Positions 17,300 to 23,846 of a stretch of 64,000 bases of DNA are shown in pieces. Source of the DNA: JAOZPE01 sp964601275. GTDB taxonomy: Bacteria > Krumholzibacteriota > Krumholzibacteriia > JAJRXK01. Each line of letters begins with the position of its first letter. Positions within the stretch are counted from its first letter, which is position 1. The stretch is taken from NCBI GenBank assembly GCA_964601275.1, contig CAZRMV010000001.1, forward strand, positions 372,001-436,000. Direction: 5' to 3'. Made by a program: the position numbers and the translations under genes. The notes beneath the pieces are model-generated. The model was not told where the DNA came from and ran no database searches. It was given only the letters and a program-made list of their open reading frames with translations.

Positions 17300-18496
17300 A
17301 TGAAGTCTCCTGTCTGGCGCGCACTTGCGCTGTTTACCCTGGCCATGGTCGTGATGGGGGTGGCGACGAACGCGAACGCCGCTCGTCGATCGGCCCTGGC
17401 CGGCAACTACTTCATCGACGACGCGGACGACATGTTCGCGTTCCCGCAGCTCTATGGCCAGTACCAGAACATGGCGATCCTGGACTTGGCTCCGAGCAAC
17501 TTCAGTACGAACATGCAGGGCAACGCCACCCTGGTCTGGGGCGGAGAGAACCACACCTTCCGCTTCAGCACCGGACGGCAGGACGCCACGGCCCGGACCA
17601 CCCTGTTCACCTGGGGCGGATTCGACCGCTTCCCGACCTACGGGACCTTGAGCGGAGGCCTGTTCGCCTCCGCTCCCCAGGCCCGCAACTTCCAGTGGTG
17701 GGATCTGGGCTGGGCGACCCGCCTGGGCGACATGCCCTTCGGCTTCGCCTTCTCCTGGGTGGCTGACGCGAACAGCTTCGACGATGGGACGAATCCCAAG
17801 GATCCGGACAACACCTTCAACAACTACAACTTCCAGTTGGGTCTGAGCCCCAGCGAGAATCTCGAGCTGGCGGCCGAGATCGGCTTCGGAAGCTTCAGCG
17901 ACAATGCTGCGGTCGCTCCGGCGAACAACGACTTCAGCACCGTCAACTTCGATTTCACCGGCCGGGGGCGTGTCGACGACCTCTGGGGGGTCAACTGGCG
18001 CTACCTGGCGGGCTTCGCCTACGCGAAGTACAGCCCGGATGATGCCACCATGGACGATCTCAAGGAGCTGGCCTTCCGGGGCAGCTTTGGACCGGTCTTC
18101 GGGAATCCCGGACAGTGGGAGGTCGCGGGATACCTGACCTTCGACTACGGCAAGTTCGACGACAACGGGGACGCTGGGGACCCCACCGACGACGTGTCGA
18201 CGAAGGAGACCACGCTGCCCGGCTACAACCTGGCGGGGGAGTACTACTTCAACGACTGGTTCGTGGTGCGGACCGGAGTGGTTTCCTCCTACGTCTATCA
18301 CCAGTTCGAGAACGGAGCGACCACCGACAAGTCGCGGGAATTCCGGTACACCTGGACCGCCGGCTTCGGAATCGACAAGGACACCTTCGGGGTGGACTTC
18401 GCGTTGAACGAGGCGGCGCTGCACTCCGGATACTTCCTCAATGGCAGCATCGACAGCGATGCCTTCGCCTATCTCTCGGCCTGGTTCAACTGGTAG
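17300..18496 (+). CDS. Outer-membrane beta-barrel (porin-like) protein
   Basis: A 398-residue protein with a signal peptide ending ATNANA|ARR. The mature chain is rich in Gly, Asn, Asp and aromatic residues in alternating strands (NATLVWGGENHTFRFSTG, NYNFQLGLSPSENLELAAEIGFG, LPGYNLAGEYYFNDWFVVRTGV) and ends with an aromatic residue (AYLSAWFNW), the signal recognised by the Bam machinery. This is a barrel of roughly 16-18 strands; the transported solute is unknown. It has its own near-consensus promoter (17114-17141), a long structured leader and a terminator-like hairpin downstream, so it is a single-gene unit, probably strongly expressed. Confidence 0.8.
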   Translation: MKSPVWRALALFTLAMVVMGVATNANAARRSALAGNYFIDDADDMFAFPQLYGQYQNMAILDLAPSNFSTNMQGNATLVWGGENHTFRFSTGRQDATARTTLFTWGGFDRFPTYGTLSGGLFASAPQARNFQWWDLGWATRLGDMPFGFAFSWVADANSFDDGTNPKDPDNTFNNYNFQLGLSPSENLELAAEIGFGSFSDNAAVAPANNDFSTVNFDFTGRGRVDDLWGVNWRYLAGFAYAKYSPDDATMDDLKELAFRGSFGPVFGNPGQWEVAGYLTFDYGKFDDNGDAGDPTDDVSTKETTLPGYNLAGEYYFNDWFVVRTGVVSSYVYHQFENGATTDKSREFRYTWTAGFGIDKDTFGVDFALNEAALHSGYFLNGSIDSDAFAYLSAWFNW

Positions 18497-18549
18497 CCAG
18501 GGCGATCGACTCCTTCCCACCGGGGTTCCCGGGGGAAGATGAACCGGGA

Positions 18550-18575
18550 GGGGGAGCCTTGGCTCCCCCTTCTCG
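18550..18575 (+). terminator. Terminator-like hairpin after the porin gene
   Basis: GGGGGAGC (18550-18557), loop CTTG, then GCTCCCCC (18562-18569) gives an 8-bp GC-rich stem followed by TTCTCG. The T-tract is short. The position 50 bases after the porin stop fits an intrinsic terminator. Confidence 0.55.
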
Positions 18576-18652
18576 ATCCAGGGGGTAGGGGTCGGTTGCG
18601 CGCCGGCTTTGTCGAGCCCCTCCTGATGCGGCCTTGGACGGGAGACCCACCG

Positions 18653-19021
18653 GTGCCGACGAAACCATCGAAACAGCTGGAAACCTTTCCCAATCCCCGT
18701 CCCTCCCGGCGCTACGAGATCCGTTTCGAGGCGCCCGAGTTCACCTGCCTGTGCCCGTTGACCGGCCAGCCTGATTTCGCCACCATCCGCATCCGCTACG
18801 TCCCCGACGCCCTCTGCGTCGAACTCAAGTCGCTCAAGCTCTACTTGTGGAGCTACCGGGACGAAGGAGCGTTCCACGAGGATGTGACCAATCGCATCCT
18901 GGATGACCTGGTCCGGGTCCTCGATCCCTGGGAACTCACCGTCGAGGGCGATTTCATGGTCCGGGGCGGGATCCATACCGTGGTCGAGGTGCGCCACCAC
19001 AAGTCCCCGCCCGAGGCCTGA
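18653..19021 (+). CDS. queF: NADPH-dependent 7-cyano-7-deazaguanine reductase (preQ0 reductase)
   Basis: QueF reduces preQ0 to preQ1, a late step in making the queuosine tRNA modification. At 122 residues this is the short, unimodular type. The signature residues are present: the LETFPNP start, the catalytic Cys34 in CPLTGQPDFA with the proton donor Asp41, and the ELKSLKLYLWSYRDEGAFHE segment that binds NADPH and preQ0. The GTG at 18653 is preferred because GGGAG sits 8 bases upstream; an in-frame ATG at 18626 has no good site. No other queuosine genes are in the window and I see no preQ1 riboswitch in front of it. Confidence 0.95.
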   Translation: MPTKPSKQLETFPNPRPSRRYEIRFEAPEFTCLCPLTGQPDFATIRIRYVPDALCVELKSLKLYLWSYRDEGAFHEDVTNRILDDLVRVLDPWELTVEGDFMVRGGIHTVVEVRHHKSPPEA

Positions 19022-19135
19022 GAGGATTCCCGCGGTCGGTGAGGGCATATTTCCCCTGTATTCGCCGGTTTCGGCGATCTGGTCCCCCCTTGCGGACCTT
19101 CCCTGGACTTTCCTCCCGGGCCGCGGAGTTGCCGC

Positions 19136-19164
19136 TTGCGGCGAACTCTTCCCCGGTTTAGGCT
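19136..19164 (+). promoter_or_regulatory. Predicted promoter of the MarR regulator gene
   Basis: TTGCGG at 19136-19141, a 17-base spacer and TAGGCT at 19159-19164. The same TAGGCT -10 is found for the gene at 23796. Transcription would start near 19171, 27 bases before the ATG. No operator palindrome was evident. Confidence 0.5.
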
Positions 19165-19197
19165 GGATACGGACGATCCTCTGAGAGGAGGAAAACT

Positions 19198-19683
19198 ATG
19201 ACAGCCCTGGATCGGCCGGGTCTCGCCCGCCGGGTCCTTCTGGACGCGGTGCGGGTGAGCAATCTCTTCGACCGACGATGGGGCGCCGTCACCCAGCGCG
19301 CGGACATCACCTCTGCCCAGTGGCTTACGCTCGGTCTGCTGGTGCGGGAGGGGGGCGAGGTGGGATTCTCTCCCACCGAACTCTGCCGTCGGCTCTGCGT
19401 CAGCAAGCAGAACATGACGGGGATGATCGGGCGCCTGGAAGCAAAAGGTCTCATCGAACGCCGCCCGGACTCCCACGATCGACGCTCGTTTCGGGTACTC
19501 ACCACCGAAGCGGGAACCACCGCGGTTTCGACCCTGGCGCCCTTTGAGGATGAATTCTTTCTCCGGCACGTCGATGGCCTCGACGAGGAGCAGTTGAGGG
19601 AGACCCTTCGGTGTCTCCGGACGGTGCTCGAACATCTCGAGGCTGAAGAGAAGCGGGCCAAGAAGGCCGCGGCCGCTTCCTGA
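19198..19683 (+). CDS. MarR-family transcriptional regulator
   Basis: A 161-residue winged-helix protein. The DNA-binding core is SPTELCRRLCVSKQNMTGMIGRLEAKGLIERRPDSHDRRSFRVLTTEAG, in which the DxRRS wing motif is diagnostic of MarR. Flanking helices form the dimer domain, and the C-terminus is Lys/Ala-rich. MarR proteins usually repress export or stress genes and release DNA on binding small phenolic ligands. GAGGAGGAAAACT lies just before the ATG, an excellent ribosome-binding site. Neither neighbour (QueF upstream, a convergent GT4) is an obvious target, so autoregulation or distant targets are likely. Confidence 0.92.
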   Translation: MTALDRPGLARRVLLDAVRVSNLFDRRWGAVTQRADITSAQWLTLGLLVREGGEVGFSPTELCRRLCVSKQNMTGMIGRLEAKGLIERRPDSHDRRSFRVLTTEAGTTAVSTLAPFEDEFFLRHVDGLDEEQLRETLRCLRTVLEHLEAEEKRAKKAAAAS

Positions 19684-19731
19684 TCCGGGGAGCGGCCCGA
19701 GGCCACCGACAACCTTTGCCGCCCACCGCGG

Positions 19732-20865
19732 TCAGGCGGAGGGCGGCGTGGTTCCGGTCACCGCGGCCGCGAAATGGGACCACGAGAACCGCGGTCTCGC
19801 GCGCACGACCGCGTCCTCCATGGGTACCTGGAGCTTCTCCGCGAAGAACCGGATCACCGCCGCGGCAAGGGCGGCCGAATCGCCGGGGGGCACGAGCAGG
19901 CCGGTCACCCCGTTCTCGACCACTTCTCCCAGGCCTCCCACCTCCGTGGAGACCACCGCGCGCCCCATGTGGTAGGCGACGGGGATGATTCCGCTCTGGG
20001 TGGCGTGACGGTAGGGAAGGACCACCACGTCGGCGGCGGAGAACCAGGGGGCGACCTGGTCGTTGGGGATGTAGTCGGCCACGAACCGCACCGCGTCCTC
20101 CACTCCCTCCCGCCGGACCAGCTCGCGGTAGCGTGTCTCGTCCTCGTAGAACTCCCCGACCACGAGCAGGCGTGCCCGCGGGCGCGCGTTCCGGATGGCG
20201 GGCAGGGCGGAGAGGAGGAGATCGAGTCCCTTGTAACGGCGGATGAATCCGAAGAAGAGAAGGATCTCATCCTGCGGATCCAGCTCGAGCCGAGCCCGCG
20301 CCGCGGCGCGATCCATCGCGTCGCCGAACTGGCCGTAGAGCGGATGCGGCGTGACCGCGACCCGGGCGGAGGGACAACAGTGGAGCAGGTCCTCCTTCAC
20401 CGCCTGGGTCATCACCACGAAACGGTCGGCCCGGGAGAGGAACCACCGGGTGAGCAAGGCGTCCATCGGACGGCGTTCGTGGGGGACCACGTTGTCGGCC
20501 ACCACCACGGTCTCCGGGCGTCCCCGGCGGACGCTGCCCCGCAGGATACTCCCGAAGCAGGGCGCGAAGAACGGCATCCAGTAGCGGAACACGAGCAGGT
20601 CGGGATCGAGCCGGCGGATTCTCCGGGCGGTCTTCCACCAACTCCAGGGTTGGATCGAGTCGATCCATGGTTCGGCGCCGACGTCGAGCGCGGCCTCTCC
20701 CGGGTGGGTCTGGGACTTCCCGGGGAAGAGCAGCGCCGGGTACTGCCGGGAGAAGGTGAGGACGTGCACCTGGTGATGCCGCTTCAGTTCACGGGCCAAC
20801 AGATCGTTGAAGTGGGCGATGCCACCCCGCCAGGGGCTGGCCGGTCCCAACAGTACGATGCGCAT
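19732..20865 (-). CDS. Glycosyltransferase family 4
   Basis: A 377-residue GT-B enzyme. The N-terminus MRIVLLGPASPWRGGIAHF is the classical GT4 opening with a glycine-rich loop. In the C-terminal half FFGFIRRYKGLDLLLSA, VGEFYEDE and YRHATQSGIIPVAYHMGRAV line the nucleotide-sugar site. It resembles transferases of O-antigen, capsule or glycolipid pathways. The ATG at 20865 has GGGAG 6 bases upstream. It is divergent from the LytS-like sensor at 21018 and convergent with the MarR gene. No other sugar-pathway gene is adjacent, so the pathway is unassigned. Confidence 0.88.
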   Translation of the reverse strand: MRIVLLGPASPWRGGIAHFNDLLARELKRHHQVHVLTFSRQYPALLFPGKSQTHPGEAALDVGAEPWIDSIQPWSWWKTARRIRRLDPDLLVFRYWMPFFAPCFGSILRGSVRRGRPETVVVADNVVPHERRPMDALLTRWFLSRADRFVVMTQAVKEDLLHCCPSARVAVTPHPLYGQFGDAMDRAAARARLELDPQDEILLFFGFIRRYKGLDLLLSALPAIRNARPRARLLVVGEFYEDETRYRELVRREGVEDAVRFVADYIPNDQVAPWFSAADVVVLPYRHATQSGIIPVAYHMGRAVVSTEVGGLGEVVENGVTGLLVPPGDSAALAAAVIRFFAEKLQVPMEDAVVRARPRFSWSHFAAAVTGTTPPSA

Positions 20866-21001
20866 CGTCGTCTCCCTGCCGGCTCGACGCGTCGAGTCCT
20901 TGCGCTCCACCGCCCGCGATTTCCGGGGACGCCGCCCGGCGGTTGTGGTGACGCCGCGCGACCGCGTCCCGGCGATTCGGGCTCGGTGGCCGGGGATTCT
21001 C

Positions 21002-21018
21002 TGGTATACTGGCCAGGA
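21002..21018 (+). promoter_or_regulatory. Extended -10 promoter giving a probably leaderless mRNA
   Basis: TGG plus TATACT (21005-21010) is an extended -10. The ATG of the next gene is at 21018, exactly where transcription would be expected to start. The gene has no Shine-Dalgarno sequence beyond AGG directly before ATG. Confidence 0.5.
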
Positions 21019-23036
21019 TGGACCGGGCAGATCTGATTCTGGGCTCTCTCTTGGCCTACTCCCTGGCCTGTGCCCTCCACCTGGGGCTCGCGGCGATGAT
21101 CTTCGCACGTCGCCCCCGCCACAGCGAAGTGAAGATCTTCGCCGGGGCGAATCTCGCGCTCTCCGCCTGGCATTTCCTGCAACTGGTCGAGTATGGCATG
21201 GCGCTGCGGACGGGCGGCATCGATCCCTGGTGGGCGGTGCAGCTGGCACGGGCCCAGGTGATGCTCGAGCTGCTGGTCCTGGTCGTCTTCCTGCAGCTCT
21301 TCGCGACCTTCCAGCGGCTGTACCGTCGACCGCCGCCGAGTCTCCGCGCCGCCATCGTCACCCACGTGCAGCGTCACCGTCGGGTCTACATCGGATTCGC
21401 GTGGTGGGGATTGCTCATGGCCCTCTTGCTCTACGCCACCGGCGGCGAGCGCTTCCAGGCGCAGGTAGGGCAGTGGCGTTCGCTTCTCGGACCTCTGTCC
21501 GCGTATCTCTTCGCCGGGGTCCTCATCTTCCTCACCCTGATCCTCTTTCCCGCGCGGCCCGGTCAGGAAGAGGTGGGGGTGGCGGTCGTGGGCCGCGGTC
21601 TGCTCCTGTTCATTCTCTCCTTGTGCGCGGTGCTCGTGGCCTTCTGGCACGATGCGCACCCCACCCGGGTTCGTCTGGCGGTGCTTCCGCTCCTCCATCT
21701 GCAGAGCGTTTCCTTCGTCATCTTCTTCAGCCTGGTCCGATACGAGTTCTCCTTCATGGACCGGTACATCCGCGACGGGCTCCGGTTGCTCTTGTGGTCG
21801 GCTCTCGCACTGGTCGTCTACTTCACCTCCAACCGGATCGAGTTCGTGGGAGAAAGCTGGGGGCGCTACGCAACGAGCTTGGCCCGGGTGGGACTCATCT
21901 TCCTGGCGGTCGCCATCGGACCGGCGTTGGACCGGGCGAGCCGGCCGTGGCTGGATCGGGTCTTGTTCGACCGCGATGTCAACCTGTACCGGGCGGTGCA
22001 CCGTTTCGCCGAACGGTTGAGCCGCTCCCGTTCGCTCACCGAACTGGAGAAGGGAGCCCTGCAGGACATCCAGGCTGCGGTGCACCCGAAGACCTTGCGG
22101 TTGTTGGTGGGAGACACGCCGCGCCATCGGAGGATCGCCGAGACCCTCGACGACGGGGAGGTCCGTTATCGCTTGAGGATTCCCCTCTTGGCGGCGGGAA
22201 GGGCGATGGGCTGGTTGCTTCTGGGGGAACGGCGCAACTGCTACCCCTGGTTCGACGCCGAACGCCGCTACCTGCGGCTGGTGGGCGAACTGTTGGGAAG
22301 CGCCCTGGACGCCATGGGGGCCGGCATGCTCGAAGTCCGCAGCGGGGCGGCCCAACGCGGCCGCCGGGAGGATCTCGAGAACGAGATCGAGACCCTTCGC
22401 CAGGAGCTGCATGCGACGCGCCGCGAGTGCGAGGCGGCGCGCCGCGAACTGGCGGAGATGAAGGAGAGGCTCGATCCGCAGCTCATCGACGCGGTGCTGG
22501 AGATCGCGGTGGAGGTCGCCGAACGCGACGCGGACGAGGCCCTGCAGATCCTGAGCACCCTGCGGTGGACCTACGCGTACATCCTCGAAGGGGGCAATCC
22601 CCTGGTGACCCTTCGTGTGGAGATGGCCTTCGCCCGCGATCTGTTGGCCCTGGAGAAACTGCGCCTGCGCAATCAGCTCGAGGTCAGCCTGGCCCTCGAC
22701 CCCGTCCTCGAGCGGCAGCTCGTTCCCCGGAGGATGCTGCAGCCGCTGATCGAGAATGCCCTCAGGCACGGTCTCTCCCGCGAGTTGCGGACGGGCAGGA
22801 TCCACGTGGGCGCAAGAGCGGTCTCCGGCCGGTGCGAGATCACGGTGGAAGACAACGGGCGGGGCTTCCTGGGCGATCTGCACCAGGACGCCCTGCGGGG
22901 CGACGGAGGATTGGCCCGGGTCCTGCGCGCGCTCCGCCGGGCCTTCGGGGACGAGGTTTCCTTGCGGCTGCAATCGCCGCGGGAACCGGGCACCCGCATC
23001 TGCCTCGAGTTCCCCATCCGTCTCGAGGGCGAATGA
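21018..23036 (+). CDS. LytS-like membrane sensor kinase with a degenerate phospho-acceptor site
   Basis: A 672-residue protein. The first ~300 residues contain about eight membrane helices, followed by a GAF-like region (about 325-430) and a coiled coil (450-483). The His_kinase/HATPase module comes last. In LytS-type kinases the phosphorylated histidine lies in a (N/D)PHFLFN motif; here the matching stretch is LDPQLIDA, so that histidine is Gln488. The ATP-binding part is intact: PLIENALRHGL (N-box) and VEDNGRGF (G1). It may bind ATP without autophosphorylating, or act with a partner. No response regulator is adjacent. The ATG at 21018 lies 7 bases after a -10 element. Confidence 0.78.
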   Translation: MDRADLILGSLLAYSLACALHLGLAAMIFARRPRHSEVKIFAGANLALSAWHFLQLVEYGMALRTGGIDPWWAVQLARAQVMLELLVLVVFLQLFATFQRLYRRPPPSLRAAIVTHVQRHRRVYIGFAWWGLLMALLLYATGGERFQAQVGQWRSLLGPLSAYLFAGVLIFLTLILFPARPGQEEVGVAVVGRGLLLFILSLCAVLVAFWHDAHPTRVRLAVLPLLHLQSVSFVIFFSLVRYEFSFMDRYIRDGLRLLLWSALALVVYFTSNRIEFVGESWGRYATSLARVGLIFLAVAIGPALDRASRPWLDRVLFDRDVNLYRAVHRFAERLSRSRSLTELEKGALQDIQAAVHPKTLRLLVGDTPRHRRIAETLDDGEVRYRLRIPLLAAGRAMGWLLLGERRNCYPWFDAERRYLRLVGELLGSALDAMGAGMLEVRSGAAQRGRREDLENEIETLRQELHATRRECEAARRELAEMKERLDPQLIDAVLEIAVEVAERDADEALQILSTLRWTYAYILEGGNPLVTLRVEMAFARDLLALEKLRLRNQLEVSLALDPVLERQLVPRRMLQPLIENALRHGLSRELRTGRIHVGARAVSGRCEITVEDNGRGFLGDLHQDALRGDGGLARVLRALRRAFGDEVSLRLQSPREPGTRICLEFPIRLEGE

Positions 23037-23121
23037 GCTTCTGCGGCGGATGGCGGAGACGAGGCCGGTGCGGAGGGCGAGGGAAGTGCGCCGGATCCTC
23101 GATGCGGCCGCCATGTCACAC

Positions 23122-23796
23122 TCACGGGTGCAGGTACTTGTAACCCTTCTCCCCTGCCCGGACGGCGGCCTTCAGGCGGTTGCGTTCGGGGGTGATCGGG
23201 CAGGACCATGCGCCGCCGTAGGCGCAGTAGGGATTGTAGGCCCGGTTGAGATCGAGACGGTACCGGCCGTGGCCCAAGGGAACGGGATCGAGGTAACGAC
23301 CGGCGGGGTAGGTCTCCACCTCGGTGGTGGCGTCCAGGAAGGGCAGGAAGAGTTCTCCGTCATCGAGCATGCGGTAGACCGGAAGTCTTTCCATGCCGGC
23401 TCCCAGGTCCAGGAGGAAATATCCGATCTCCTCGGCCTTGCGATCCTCGCCCCCGGTGTCGGGAATGGTGGTGGGACGCGGATGCGCCAGCGGGATCAAG
23501 GGGCCCTCCAGGACCCAGCGGGGATCGGGCGGGTAGAACTGGAGCCCTTTCCAGTGGGGCAGGTCTTCCTTGGGGATCGGTGATTGGCCGGGGTCGCGCC
23601 AGGCCCGCTCCCGCGCGGCGCGCTCGGCGCGGATCGCGTCCAGGTAGGATGCGGGATCGTCCAGCCGGGCCGGACGGCAGAGTTCGTCGGAACCGCCCCA
23701 CCCGCAGCCGGCCAGCCAGAGTGCGGCGAGCAGCAGGAACCCTCCAGTGTACCAGGGCCTCGATCGTGGTCTGATGTCTTGCCTGGATCGCGCCAT
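23122..23796 (-). CDS. DUF1684-family lipoprotein
   Basis: A 224-residue protein with a lipobox (LWLAGC) after a hydrophobic stretch, so it should be lipid-anchored. The family core is recognisable: the N-terminal YLDAIRAERAARERAWR, GLQFYPPDPRW in the middle, and the C-terminal YRLDLNRAYNPYCAYGGAWSCPITPERNRL segment. DUF1684 proteins are widespread and of unknown function; the conserved YNPYCAY and CP motifs suggest a metal or ligand site. Its promoter (23803-23831, complement) places the start of transcription at the ATG, consistent with the absence of a ribosome-binding site. It is divergent from the GT2-fusion operon. Confidence 0.85.
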   Translation of the reverse strand: MARSRQDIRPRSRPWYTGGFLLLAALWLAGCGWGGSDELCRPARLDDPASYLDAIRAERAARERAWRDPGQSPIPKEDLPHWKGLQFYPPDPRWVLEGPLIPLAHPRPTTIPDTGGEDRKAEEIGYFLLDLGAGMERLPVYRMLDDGELFLPFLDATTEVETYPAGRYLDPVPLGHGRYRLDLNRAYNPYCAYGGAWSCPITPERNRLKAAVRAGEKGYKYLHP

Positions 23797-23802
23797 GTCC
23801 CT

Positions 23803-23831
23803 AGCCTAGCAAAGCGACCGATTTCGTCCAA
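23803..23831 (-). promoter_or_regulatory. Promoter of the DUF1684 gene, probably leaderless
   Basis: On the complement, TTGGAC (23831-23826), a 17-base spacer ending TGC, then TAGGCT (23808-23803). The TGC makes it an extended -10. Only 6 bases separate the -10 from the ATG at 23796, so the mRNA likely begins at the start codon. Confidence 0.6.
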
Positions 23832-23846
23832 TGCGAGAGGTGACCG

